A stretch of 64,000 nucleotides of DNA from Ehretia macrophylla (lineage: Eukaryota; Streptophyta; Magnoliopsida; Boraginales; Ehretiaceae): the NCBI GenBank assembly GCA_037974665.1, contig CM075782.1, positions 46,088,351-46,152,350 of the forward strand, written 5' to 3'. Within the stretch, counting starts at the first letter, position 1. The number at the start of each line of letters is the position of its first letter. Under the pieces are notes generated by a model. It searched no databases, had not been told where the DNA came from, and saw only the letters and a list, made by a program, of their open reading frames with translations. Positions 12,636-24,174 of the stretch are shown here, piece after piece. A program made the translations under genes and the position numbers.

Positions 12636-13525
12636 TCATACCCCCTTCAAGTAGTCCACGATTGGTTTGGTCCAATCTGGGCTTAAATTGAGCTCGGCTA
12701 CGACTTGCACTCCCAACTGAATGCTCGGTTCGGACACTTCTTCTACATGGACTAGGGCAGGTCGGCTCTCACCCAAGGCCAACCTGGACAGGGCGTTAGC
12801 CTTCATATTCTCCTCCCTCGGAATTTGTTGTATCGTGAACCTTTTGAGCCCTGAGGTCAAATCCTTTACTCTGTTGAGGTAGGCTAGCATAGTACTGTCC
12901 TTGGCTTCGAACTCTCTCGATATCTAACTAGAAACCAATTGAGAGTCGGTGCTCAGGTCAACTGTTTATACCCCGAGCTGAGCTGGAATTTTTAACCCTG
13001 CAATCACTGTTTCGTACTCCGCTTCATTGTTAGACGCCGGAAAGACGAACTTGAGGGAGTATTGGTGCTCATGCAGGGTTGGGTCAAGGATGACCACCCC
13101 AGCTCCGTTCCCAGACTTCCCTGAGGCCCTATCCACATGGACCTTCCACACGTCCTCCGGGTCATGCTCGGCTCGGCCAGTGCATTCCACTAGAAAGTTT
13201 GCGATGGCTTGGGCTTTGATGGCTGTTCTGGGCTGGTAGGTGATGTCAAATTGACTCATCTTAACTGCCCATTTCAGCAGCCTGCCCGACGCCTCCGGCT
13301 TATGCATGATGGACTTGAGCGGAGCATCCGTCATGACCTTAATTGGATAAGCATCAAAGTATGGCTTCAGCTTCCTTGCCGCCGTGATGAGTGCGATGAC
13401 GAGTTTTTCCAAGGAGGAGTACCTCACCTCGGCTCCTTGCAGAGTTTTGCTGACATAATAGACCGGCTTTTACTCCTTCCCTTCTTCTTAGACTAGTGTC
13501 GTTGCCACTGTTGTCCCCGAGCATG
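12636..13525 (-). pseudogene. Gypsy RNase H plus second RNase H, Tat element 1
   Basis: The first part (SLEKLVIALITAARKLKPYF..., MTDAPLKSIMHKPEASGR) is the gypsy RNase H and tether region. It is followed by a second RNase H-like domain (DVWKVHVDRASGKSG..., NNEAEYETVIAGLK, then TDSQLV... and IPREENMKANALSRLAL). A second, archaeal-type RNase H is known for Tat-clade elements. In this copy the expected VHVDGAS catalytic stretch reads VHVDRAS. A frame break lies near 12930, so the protein is broken. Confidence 0.8.
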
Positions 13526-14660
13526 CTAGGTATAATACCAGCTCTTCCCCATCTCAGGTCGGGATAGCAGGGGTGGCGAAGCTAGATACCTTTTTAGCTC
13601 TTGGAAGGCGTTCTGGCTTTCTGTAGTCCATTCAAAGTTCTTAGGATTCCTCAATATTTTGAACAGAGGAGTACAATTGTCAGCCGACCTGTACATGAAT
13701 CTGCTTAGTGCCACGACCTTGCCTGCCAATACTTGGACGTCTTTCATGCAAGTCGGCGACGCCAGGTCAAGTATCGCCTGAACCTTCTCCGGGTTGGCTT
13801 CTATTCCATGGGCTGTGACCATGAAGCCCAGAAACATTCCTGCCTTGACGCTGAATGCACTCTTTTCCGGGTTCAGTTTTATCCTAAAGTACTTTATTAC
13901 GGCGAAGGCTTCAGCCAAGTCGGCTACACGATCTTCCGCCCTTCTGCTCTTGACTAACACGTCATCTACATAGATCTCCATATTTCGGCTAATTTGATTT
14001 TTGAAAACCTTGTTCACCATCCGAGTATAGGTAGCTCCAGCATTCTTGAGGCCAAAAGGCATGACCTCATAGTAGTAGAGACCTTTATCAGTGGTGAAGG
14101 CAGTCTTCTCTTTATCTCCGGGAGCCATCTTGATTTGGTTGTAGCCTTTGAAGGCATCCATGAAAGAGAGTAGCTCGAACCCGGAAGTGGCATCCACCAT
14201 CTAATCAATCCGAGGTAGGGGAAAGTAGTCCTTAAGGCAGGCTTTATTGAGGTCGGTAAAATCAATACACAATCTCCATCCTCCTGAGGACTTGGTCACC
14301 AGCACCACGTTGGATAACCAGGTTGGGTACTAGATTTCCTTTATGTGGCCGACTTCTACCAATTTGTCCACCTCTTCTGCTATGATTTGTTGCTTATCAT
14401 AATGGAAGTGCCTACGTTTCTGCTTCACCGGATAGTGATTTGGGTCAGCATTCAGGTGATACTTAATCACTACCGGGTCAATACCTGTCATGTCAGCGGC
14501 AGACCATGCAAATATGTGTTCATTTTTAAGGAGAAATTGCCTTATACATTTCTTGAGGTTGGCAGAGAGTTCACTTTCGATTTTTGCTCTCTTTGTTTCA
14601 TCGGAGAGTTCCACCTCCTGAAGGTCTTCAGCCGGGCTGCCTTTCTTAGCATCCCTCTTC
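13526..14660 (-). pseudogene. Reverse transcriptase, Tat element 1
   Basis: RT of the gypsy type. Upstream comes the linker KNEHIFAWSAADMTGIDP and the fingers (YPTWLSNVVLVTKSSG, WRLCIDFTDLNKACLKD). The palm has ATSGFELLSFMDAFKGYNQI, PFGLKNAGATYTRMVN and the catalytic YVDDVLVKSRR, then the thumb/connection LGFMVTAHGIEANPEKV. In-frame stops at about 14328 (IKEI*YPTW) and 14201 (RID*MVDATSG) separate the fingers from the palm. The 224-codon palm and thumb frame (13526-14200) is uninterrupted. Confidence 0.88.
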
Positions 14661-15631
14661 TCCTCGGAAAAATCTGGTCCCTAGCCAACCTGATATTTGG
14701 GTCGGAGAGAGTTTTCATAACACTCCTGGGCTGAGAGCTGGGCTCTGCGAATGGTGGCCGTGCCAACCGGGGTCAGAAATTTTAGGGCCTGGTGGTAAGT
14801 TGAAGGGACGGCCCTGAAATGGTTGAGTGCCACCGGACCTAAGATCCCATTGTAAGTGGAGTTGCAATCTATCACAATGAAGTTGGCTTGCATTGAAACC
14901 CGCTTATCTTCGTTTTCCAGCTTCAGCGGAAGGTTGATGACCCCCTTAGCTCAGTGAGCTTGCCCGGTGAAACCAGCTAAAGTGCCCCTCAATGGCTTGA
15001 GTCGGCTCCTGTCCAACCCCATTTGCTCAAAAGCGTAGAGGAATAAGACTTCTGCCGAGCTCCCGGTGTCCACCATCAGCCTCTTCACGGTGAAGTTGGC
15101 TATTTCAGAGCTGATCACCAGTGGGTCGTCATGGGAAAATATCACCCCCTCCAAGTCTTCTAAGGAAAATGTGAGCTCTTCCATCCTCGGGGTCGGACTC
15201 CGTACCGGTCCATACTCCTTCCCAGCCCGAACATAACCTTTCCTGCCTGCCGAGGTCTCCCCACCCGACGCCAATCCTCCTGCAATGGTTTCAATCACAG
15301 CCAAACGTCCGCCCCGGCCTGGCGCCTGGGTGGACTCCTCTCTCTATCTCTTTGATCGTGATTCCGGGTCGGCTGCTGATCTACGTACCTCCGGAGGTGA
15401 CCTCGGGCTATCAGTGCCTCGATCTCATGTTTCAAGTCTTTGCATCTTCGGTGGTATGGCCGTAGTCCATATAGTAGTGACAATATTTGGTTCTATTGCG
15501 CTTCTCAGGTCGGCCTTTCATCCTTGGAGCTGGAGGCAGGTAGTTCTGGTGCTGGATCTCCATCAGGATCTGCTCCCTTGTGGTGTTAAGGGGAGTGAAC
15601 ATAGTGAACCGGGGGTTCTGCTTGGGCTGTT
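14661..15631 (-). pseudogene. Gag C-terminus and aspartic protease, Tat element 1
   Basis: This is the part of gag-pol that continues past the LARD insertion. It begins with the gag tail (QNPRFTMFTPLNTTREQILME), then a degenerate zinc-knuckle-like segment and a basic linker (RDRERSPPRRQ). The protease follows, with the active-site motif VDTGSSAEVLF near 15060 and DCNSTYNGILG near 14850. Stops lie near 14950 (after LAGFTGQAH) and near 14680. The insertion at 15637 removed the link to the rest of gag. Confidence 0.8.
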
Positions 15632-15636
15632 GGGGC

Positions 15637-18193
15637 TGTAACGCCCCGATCCCTCACGAGACCGGAGGCTCTAGTAACCAAGCTATTCTCAACCCAATTC
15701 CAACCCAGTCTCAAAATTTTAGGAAAAAACGGACAGAGTTTTCCTTGTACTGTGGACATTTTGGAAACTTGTAAACTCTCAAATAAAGCCTTAGCAAGAT
15801 AAAACAAGCTTTTCATGACTAAAGATTTAAGATTCAAGACCATCCGGGCCTCAAGACATATCCTAATCGTTTTCATACAAGCATGCATTCTTGACTTAGC
15901 TTCTTTACAAAAACCGCTTATCATGCCACTCCAAGATAGCGTTGAAACATTCTTAGGAAGTTAAAACCAATCAAACAACCATAAGTTCACCCCAAGCATA
16001 CAAGGAAACTGAAAACAGGAATTTAAGTTATTACAGGCCAAAGTTTCAAATCTACAACTACAACCTTCTAACTTGATCTTACAGTTACATATCATAGCAT
16101 AAACATAGCACTTAGGTTACAAAATAGAACATAAGATAAACAAGCGAGTTCTCTACACAACAACAAGAACATAACCACCTCAAGCCACTAAGCACAGCAA
16201 CTAAGGCAAAGGATCAGTCTGAACTTCTTCCTCCTCCTCTACTATCACCTCAACTAGCTGGGGATCACCCTCAGCACATCCTGAAACATATATCGAGGTA
16301 TGAGCAACCACTGTTGCCCAGTGAGGAATAAAGTCTCCCGGGGCGTGCAATGCAACAAGTAAAGCAATTGGACAATAAAGCAGTTAATCATTCAGAAATA
16401 ACAAGCTCTAGTAACCACACAATAAAAGGATACGTTTCACTTAACCCCAACACCAAAACTTCAATCCACGAACACGATCCACGAACCACGATCACGATCA
16501 CGATAACGATAATGACAAGCCGGCATAATCCCAAACACTCTAGTGGGTGTACTCCGGATGTACCCCGATAATCCTACGACCCAACACCCCCTGGCAATCT
16601 CCGGACTAGGCGAGTGAGGGAATAGAGCACGAAGTTTGAATATCTACTGGCAAGCCCTTGCCGCCCAGCCGATATTCAACACATCCGCCCCTGACACTAT
16701 GGTTGCGCAACCACTATGCAATGCACTTTACAATAGCAAGTTAATATCAATAATATAAGCAATAACACGTAGGAGGATCAACAAAGTAGGTTGACCTCGA
16801 TGCAGTTAGAATAGAAGCAATTTATACAAACAAATAAGCAGTTTTACAAAGGAGTATATACAAGACAAGCATAGAATCATGCCAAGAGCTCTAAAACAAC
16901 TTGAAGTCACATTTAAATACTCAAGAAGTCGTGCCAAGGTCTTAGAAGCGCGAGACAATCGAATTTGCACCTAAACCCCTTTGTTTTCCAAACTATTTCT
17001 CTTCCAAACCAAAGTTAACGATTCAATTTCATAGGAAAACTATACCAACCTTCTAACTAACCCTCAAGGAACCCTTTCAACCCTCAAACACATTCAAAAG
17101 CCCGCAATTACCCCGAAAGTCCCAAATTTCCTCTTCTAGCTTCAAACTACACATGCCTCATCCGGGCTTCAAACAAGGGCTAGCAAAGCTTCTATAGCAC
17201 CTAGGTAGCCTAAGAATACTAAAAGTGAAGCCCGAATTCACCCGGATTCGCCTTAACCCCGAAACCCCTTTGTTAAAGTTGCCTAATTCATGTTTTATGC
17301 AATTTTAGAGCAATTCAAGTGTACGGGACTATTAGACTATCTTCATTAGCACCTAAAGCATCTATTAGGAGTGTTGAATCAAGCTAATACGTGCAATTAC
17401 ACAAAACCCTAGAAAAAATGTCACTATTCACCTCATAAATCAAACTAATGATTCTAACCGTTTAGAAAGTGAAACAATGGTTCAAATATGTTCTCTAGCA
17501 CTCATATACAAGGTATAATAGCATAGATAATCAATACAATAACATTTGGTCACATTTTCAACAAATCAAGAAATTGACAACTATTTTAAAATGCGAAAAT
17601 AAGCCGTGAAATCCCTCACCAATGCGTGTAAGAGCACCTAGGAAGCTTGCATACACCCTAAACTACTAGCTCTAGGCTTGGATTGGCTTGGCTTGAAGAG
17701 TTGAAGAGCAAAATCACCTTTTTTCCTTCTCCTTGGTGTTTTCGGCCCTGCTACAGTAATTCCTGCACATTTGTTTTCTTTTGTTTTGTGTTTTGGTGCT
17801 TATAAGGTTATATAGTGAGGTTAAGTTGAGGTGGGGTCAAGTGGTTGCTTAAGTGGACTTCTAAAATGCGCGTTGCTAGCTTTAAAACGAGCCTAAGGTG
17901 TAAAACATAGGCTAGCTAATTAAAACACTAAGTTAGTTACGTAACACTATTCATTGAATTACGAAAATCATTTTCTAAATGAGCTCTCCTATCGCTTCTA
18001 GCTCAATTGCACATTTTTTCCACTCCTCTAACAATTAATATGATTTAATAAAAATACTAATTCACTAATAGAATGTAGTTTGAAAACGGGATGAATAGTA
18101 GCTAAAGAAGATAGTTAATAAAGCACAGAAGAAAATGCGCAAATAATGGATGCAACAGTAAATGAATGTACGGCTAAAATCTCGGGCGTCACA
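15637..18193 (-). repeat. 3' LTR of the LARD element
   Basis: This 2557-bp copy is collinear with 19245-21800. The purine tract AAGGGGGAGAGGA (minus strand) lies directly outside its right edge at 18194-18206. Short open frames inside appear in both LTRs only because the LTRs are duplicates. Confidence 0.92.
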
Positions 18194-19244
18194 TCCTCTC
18201 CCCCTTAAACAAATTGCGTCCACACAATTCTTATTCACAAGAGAACTCTGTATCAACTGAAAACCAACTCTGATTATTCGTCATCAGTTGCTAAGCAAGA
18301 ATACCATATACGAATTCTTGTGGGAGCTCATTAAGAAATCCCAGTAGTATTGTCTGCGAACCTCATGTAATAAGGCCAAATAAAGGCTCCAATAGAGATG
18401 CTACTTCGAAATCCAAATAAGAATCCCGCTGGCACGAATACCATAGAAGAATAGAATCCCAACTAAGAGCGGAGAGAAAATACCAATAAAAGTTCCGAGC
18501 AGGAGTATTGTAAATAATACCAGATAATAAGGCTAAAAAGAATCCCATATACCAATTCTTCCGAGAGATGCCGACAAAAGAATACCTGATAAGAAAATAC
18601 CAAGAATATGCTCCAGAGAACTGTCATATAGAAACCTCAAAAGAAGCTACTCATTTATGACCGCTAAGCACTGAAGAAGGCCTTAGAAGAATCCCAATAA
18701 CTGAGCTCCAACTATATCCACCAATTCCCAAATAAAGGCTGATTAATTGCCTCTCATTTCTGCTAATCAACATAATTTGGAAGGCCTGCCACTAATCACC
18801 TCTCTTCAAGGGAGGAAGGAGTTTTTCTTACCATTCGACGGGCTATGTATGCATGCCAAACAATTGCATATGTATAATCATTCTTAAAACTATTTTGTGA
18901 AACAGTGTAATCATCAAAGTCATTCAAGCACGATAATCAAGTCAAGCATAACACAACTCAATCAAAGACATTCAAACACACACATTACAAGCAACAGTTC
19001 AAGCAATTAATAATTCACGAGGTCAATTTGATGCATAACTAGCCACTTTACTTCACTTAGCACACATTTAGCACGTAACACATAATTATATCACATAGGT
19101 GCCACATTCAATACAAGACACACAATCAAACATACAGGCATACACTTTCAAGACACACACTTAACAAGCACACACACAAGGGTTACTACCCGACAGGCCG
19201 AGGACCCTGTCCCGGCTTAGAGCTAACTAAGCTCTGATACCACC
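18194..19244 (-). other. Non-coding internal region of the LARD element
   Basis: About 1.05 kb between the two LTRs. The longest open frames are about 60 codons with no retroelement motif. It includes runs of loosely repeated AT-rich motifs of the AATACCANNNAAGAAT kind between about 18300 and 18620. It presumably carries only cis-acting packaging and priming signals. Confidence 0.8.
19231..19242 (-). promoter_or_regulatory. Primer-binding site, tRNA-iMet type (LARD)
   Basis: On the minus strand, TGGTATCAGAGC begins two bases after the 5' LTR end. It is the standard complement of the 3' end of plant initiator tRNA-Met. Confidence 0.9.
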
Positions 19245-21800
19245 TGTAACGCCCCGATCTCTCACGAGACCGGAGGCTCTAGTAACTAAGCTATTCTCAA
19301 CCCAATTCCAACCCAGTCTCAAAATTTTAGGGAAAAACGGACAGAGTTTTTCTTGTACTGTGGACATTCTGAAAACCTGTAAACTCTCAAATAAAGCCTC
19401 AACAAGATAAAACAAGCTTTTCATAACTAAAGATTTAAGATTCAAGACCATCCGAGTCTCAAGACATATCCTAATCGTTTTCATACAAGCATGCATTCTT
19501 GACTTAGCTTCTTTACAAAAACCGCTTATCATGCCACTCCAAGATAGCGTTGAAACATTCTTAGGAAGTTAAAACCAATCAAACAACCATAAGTTCACCC
19601 CAAGCATACAAGGAAACTGAAAACAAGAATTTAAGTTATTACAGGCCAAAGTTTCAAATCTACAACTACAACCTTCTAACTTGATCTTACAGTTACATAT
19701 CATAGCATAAACATAGCACTTAGGCTACAAAATAGAACATAAGATAAACAAGCGAGTTCTCTACACAACAACAAGAACATAACCACCTCAAGCCACTAAG
19801 CACAACAACTAAGGCAAATGATCAGTCTGAACTTCCTCCTCCTCCTCTACTATCACCTCAACTAGCTGGGGATCACCCTCAGCACATCCTGAAACATATA
19901 TCAAGGTATGAGCAACCACTGTTGCCCAGTGAGGGATAAAATCTCCCGGGGCGTGCAATGCAACAAGTAAAGCAATTGGACAATAAAGCAGTTAATCATT
20001 CAGAAATAACAAGCTCTAGTAACCACACAATAAAAGGATACGTTTCACTTAACCCCAACACCAAAACTTCAATCCACGAACACGATCCACGAACCACGAT
20101 CATGATCACGATAACGATAATGACAAGCCGGAATAATCCCAAACACTCCAGTGGGTGTACTCCGGATGTACCCCGATAGTCCTACGACCCAATACCCCCT
20201 GGAAATCTTCGGACCAGGCGAGTGAGGGAATAGAGCACGGAGTTTGAATATCTAATGGCAAGCCCTTGCCGGCCAGCCGATATTCAACACATCCGCCCCT
20301 GACACTTTGGTTGCGCAACCACTATGCAATGCACTTTACAATAGCAAGTTAATATCAATAATATAAGCAATAACACGTAGGAGGATCAACAAAGTAGGTT
20401 GACCTCGATGCAGTTAGAATAGAAGCAGTTTATACAAACAAATAAGCAGTTTTACAAAGGAGTATATACAAGACAAGCATAGAATCATGCCAAGAGCTCT
20501 AAAACAACTTGAAGTCACATTTAAATACTCAAGAAGTCGTGCCAAGGTCTTAGAAGCGCGAGACAATCGAATTTGCACCTAAACCCCTTTGTTTTCCAAA
20601 CTATTTCTCTTCCAAACCAAAGTTAACGATTCAATTTCAAAGGAAAACTATACCAACCTTCTAACTAACCCTCAAGGAACCCTTTCAACCCTCAAACACA
20701 TTCAAAAGCCCGCAATTACCCCGAAAGCCCCAAATTTCCTCTTCTAGCTTCAAACTACACATGCCTCATCCGGGCTTCAAACAAGGGCTAGCAAAGCTTC
20801 TATAGCACCTAGGTAGCCTAAGAATATTAAAAGTGAAGCCCGAATCCACCCGGATTCGCCTTAACCCCGAAACCCCTTTGTTAAAGTCGCCTAATTCATG
20901 TTTTATGCGATTTTAGAGCAATTCAAGTGTACAGAGCTATTAGACTATCTTCATTAGCACTTAAAGCATCTATTAGGAGTGTTGAATCAAGCTAATACGT
21001 TCAATTATACAAAACCCTAGAAAAACGTCACTATTCACCTCATAAATCAAACTAACGATTCTAACTGTTTAAAAAGTGAAACAATGGCTCAAATATGTTC
21101 TCTAGCACTCATATACAAGGTATAATAGCATAGATAATCAATACAATAACATTTGGTCACATTTTTAACAAATCAAGAAATTGACAACTATTTTAAAATG
21201 CGAAAATAAGCTGTGAAATCCCTCACCAATGCGTGTAGGAGTACCTAGGAAGCTTGCACACACCCTAAACTACTAGCTCTAGGCTTGGATTGGCTTGGCT
21301 TGAAGAGTTGAAGAGCAAAATCACTTTTTTTCCTTCTCTTTGGTGTTTTCGGCCCTGCTACAGTAATTCCTGCACATTTGTTTTCTTTTGTTTTGTGTTT
21401 TGGTGCTTATAAGGTTATATAGTGAGGTTAAGTTGAGGTGAGATCAAGTGGTTGCTTAAGTGGACTTCTAAAATGCGCGTTGCTAGCTTTAAAACGAGCC
21501 TAAGGTGTAAAACATAGGCTAGCTAATTAAAACACTAAGTTAGTTACGTAATACTATTCATTGAACTACGAAAATCATTTTCTAAATGAGCTCTCCTATC
21601 GCTTCTAGCTCAATTGCACATTTTTTCCACTCATCTAACAATTAATATGATTTAATAAAAATGCTAATTCACTAATAGAATGTAGTTTGAAAACGGGATG
21701 AATAGTAGCTAAAGAAGATATTTAATAAAGCATAGAAGGAAATGCGCAAACAATGGATGCAACAGTAAATGAATGTACGGCTAAAATCTCAAGCGTCAAA
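19245..21800 (-). repeat. 5' LTR of the LARD element
   Basis: This 2556-bp copy is collinear with 15637-18193. Its outer end on the minus strand reads TTTGACGCTTGAG where the other LTR has TGTGACGCCCGAG, so the terminal TG has decayed to TT and CpG positions have changed. Confidence 0.92.
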
Positions 21801-21805
21801 GGGGC

Positions 21806-22899
21806 TGCTTGCCTCGGTCATTTTGGACTTTACCCCCAGGTTGGGCTCGGGAGGTCTCTCCCTTCCTGCTGGCTTCCTTCTCCTTGTCATCATCCCTCTT
21901 TGCCTAATGGATTTCTTTCGAGTGTATGTACCCTTTTGCTCGTACCATCAGCTCAGATACAGTATCCACGGGGTCGATTGCCAATGAGGATGTAAGGGGG
22001 CCCGACCTGAGCCCACTCTGGTAAGCCATCAACGCCATTGAGTCCTCCACGTTGGGGATTCGGAGGGACTCTTCCTTGAATCTGGCTGTGTAAGCCCTCA
22101 AACTCTCCCCTCTATGTTGCTTCACCAGTAGCAATGTAGAAGTGTGGCGGGTGGCGCGCCGACTCCCTGCAAAGCGGGACAGGAAAGCCTCAACCAGCTG
22201 ATGAAAACTTGCAATTGAACCGGAACGAAGTTTTTGGAACCAATCCAAGGCATTGCCAACCAGGGTGGTCGGAAATGTCTTCGTCTTCATGAGGTTGGAC
22301 ATGTCATGCAGAGTCATGTGGTGATCAAAGTTGAGCAGGTGGCTGGCTGGGTCTTCATCTTCATTCTAGGCGGCCAGGTTGGGCATCCGGTTGCTGGTGG
22401 GTAGTGGCGTGACTAGTACCTCGGATGAGAGTGGGCTTACGCCGAGCTGGTTGATGACCTTGGCTATGGCGGCCGCGGTCTTGGCCTGTTCGGGGTCTGC
22501 TTGAGCCGCCTTTTTACCTCTTATCTCGTCGGGTCTCGCCATCGGCTCCAGAAAGCCCTCTTCATCCTACGTCCATTTTCGCCTTGGGTCTGGGATGCGG
22601 AACTCTGGACGCGAGGGCCGCTGCGTTACTTCTTGCGGAGCCAGGGGGCCCTCAACTAGCCAAGTTACCTGCTCCTTAAGTTCCTCAAACATCCTCAGCA
22701 TCATCCTTATCTCCGGTGACAGGCTGGAGTTGAGGTCTCCATTTGCCGTGGGGTTGGTTTGAGTGGCTAAGTGTATACGTTGGCTCATTCCAACGTCGGC
22801 TGGGATTGGGTTTTGGCTGGACACCTGCATGGTTTCAAGGTCCCCATCCGGGTTAGGTGAATCATCTACTGGTGCGTTATGGCTTCTCGTTTGTACCAT
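21806..22899 (-). pseudogene. Gag N-terminal part, Tat element 1
   Basis: Starts at ATG 22899 (MVQTRSHNAPVDDSPNPDGD). The retrotransposon gag domain spans 22317-21904, with MKTKTFPTTLVGNALDWFQK, HQLVEAFLSRFAGSRR and VKQHRGESLRAYTARF. Stops follow PDPRRKWT (near 22567), LAA (near 22370) and EIH (near 21904). The gag tail continues after the LARD insertion at 15631. The protein would form the capsid of the virus-like particle. Family certain, copy inactive. Confidence 0.85.
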
Positions 22900-22947
22900 A
22901 ATGGTTTCTCAATAAGTGGTGAAGAGAGTGATAAAAATAACTTCTTT

Positions 22948-22966
22948 TTCCCATAGACGGCGCCAA
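22948..22966 (-). promoter_or_regulatory. Primer-binding site, Tat element 1
   Basis: On the minus strand TTTGGCGCCGTCTATGGGAA lies just inside the 5' LTR. The TGGCGCCGT core is typical of plant Tat and Athila elements. Which tRNA primes it cannot be settled here. Confidence 0.75.
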
Positions 22967-22968
22967 AC

Positions 22969-23446
22969 TGTCGAGGTCTAAATCTCGACATTGAGGTTGA
23001 GAGCTACTCTGGCCGAGCTGGACTTTTTAGGTTGGCCTCCGAGGTGAACTTTTTTTGTCGGCTACCTGACCTGCACAAGGAAAAGGAAGGAAAAGGCGGG
23101 GTGATTACCCGGATTTTCCCCTTGGGCGTGCGAATGATTAGTATGTTTGAGCTGGCAAGGTAGCTGAGAGCATTTAATGACGAGTTACCTCTGAAATGAA
23201 GGGCAGAAGCTCTATTTATACTAAATTTGGACTTGATAGCATTTAATGCGGTGCAGCTTTATGTCCCATCAAGACTTTATGTCCCATCAGGGCAGCTGGC
23301 ACTGAGGTCGGGGTTTTCCAGGGTCGGGGTAAAGTTGGATCAGCATCCAGGTTGGGCATTTAGCTGAATACGTTCGGCTTGGCTCGGATTAGCCCGCCTC
23401 AGCTCGGCATGGGTATCTTACTTCAGCTCAGGATCCCCCTTTTTCA
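22969..23446 (-). repeat. 5' LTR of Tat element 1
   Basis: A 478-bp copy of 7700-8176 with TG...CA ends. The minus-strand TATAAATA promoter box is at 23213-23220. Confidence 0.9.
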
Positions 23447-23669
23447 AAGATGATGTTTTTAAATCCATAATGGACTCAAAAGTTCAAATCTATACTAGCT
23501 ATCGATTAAATAAATTATTGAAAAGATTTCAAAATGCCCAGCAAAACGAAATAGTGGTCTAGCGCATGGGGTCTACATGCTCTCATGATCGTTTTGTTCA
23601 AATGGATGTTTTCAAGAATTTTTCACAAGTTATACAAGACATTCAATTTGGTGCAAGTTAAGTAATATG

Positions 23670-24174
23670 TGTTAGAATATACACTTATCCCACATTGAAA
23701 AATTAAAAACTCTAAACCACCTTATATCAATTGGTTTTAAGATGAGAATCCATAATTCTTAACATGATATTAAAGCTAGATCCATGGTCTAGTTATATTC
23801 ATCTTCCACGTGTGTCCCACACGTCTTTTTCCACGTTTGACCCTTCTCAATTATATCACACGTGTGTTCAATCTTTTTTCACATGTATTCCACATGCATG
23901 TGTCTTCGTCTATCACGTGTGTTTAATCTTCTTCCATATGTGTTCCACATGCATGTGTATCTATCCATCACGTGTGTTCAATTTTTCACGTGTAACCCCT
24001 CTTAAATTAGGTCACACGTGAGGGAAGTGTTAAAATATACACTTGTTGTACATCAGTTAGAATATATATTTGTCTCACATTGAAAATTAAAAACTAGAAG
24101 ACTACTTTCTAAGATTCTAGACTTCTTTTCTTTATACCAATTGGTTTTAAGATGGCCTAGGATTCTTGACAGCA
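23670..24174 (+). mobile_element. TRIM-like miniature LTR element
   Basis: Short element with related ends. The left LTR (23670-23764) runs TGTTAGAATATACAC... to ...TTCTTAACA, and the right LTR (24028 to about 24171-24174) has the same TGTTAAAATATACAC start, CACATTGAAAA and TATACCAATTGGTTTTAAGATG blocks. A degenerate iMet-like PBS (TGATATTAAAGCTAGATC) follows the left LTR and a purine tract (GAGGGAAG) precedes the right one. The 260-bp interior is non-coding and full of CACGTGTG and CACATGCATGTG motifs. The right LTR contains a partial internal duplication. No clear target-site duplication was found. Confidence 0.72.

Larger units (their letters stand above)
15637..21800 (-). mobile_element. 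LARD-type non-coding LTR element nested in gag of element 1
   Basis: Two near-identical 2.56-kb LTRs (15637-18193 and 19245-21800) flank 1051 bp of non-coding DNA. A perfect 5-bp duplication GGGGC lies at 15632-15636 and 21801-21805. The orientation is minus. The tRNA-iMet PBS (TGGTATCAGAGC) sits beside the right LTR and the purine tract beside the left. LTR ends are TGTGACGCC...GGCGTTACA. There is no gag or pol coding anywhere, so it must have moved with enzymes from another element. This structure fits large retrotransposon derivatives (LARDs). The LTRs differ at few positions, so it is young relative to its host element. Confidence 0.92.
7700..23446 (-). mobile_element. Tat-clade Ty3/gypsy retrotransposon, element 1, with nested LARD
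   Basis: Minus-strand LTR retrotransposon. Read on the minus strand the order is 5' LTR (22969-23446), PBS, gag, protease, RT, RNase H, second RNase H, integrase, an antisense gene on the plus strand, a purine tract, and 3' LTR (7700-8176). The dual RNase H and the antisense ORF before the 3' LTR are known marks of the plant Tat clade. Without the 6164-bp insertion at 15637-21800 and its 5-bp duplication the element is about 9.6 kb. All frames carry stops, so it is not autonomous now. The flanks GTATT (left) and AAGAT (right) do not match, so no target-site duplication is visible. Confidence 0.9.

Noticed and set aside
15586..15924. 112-residue frame repeated at 19227-19532, looking like a conserved gene
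   Set aside because: It lies in the LARD LTRs, which are duplicates of each other. The identity comes from LTR duplication, and no domain is present.
16350..16571. 73-residue Thr/Ile-rich frame repeated at 19958-20179
   Set aside because: Same cause: LTR copy. The TITITIM pattern comes from a short ACGATCACGATA repeat, not from a protein.
18300..18620. Repeated AATACCA / AAGAATCCC motifs as a possible CRISPR-like array
   Set aside because: Spacing and motif are irregular and the region is the interior of a plant LTR element. No cas genes and no fixed repeats.
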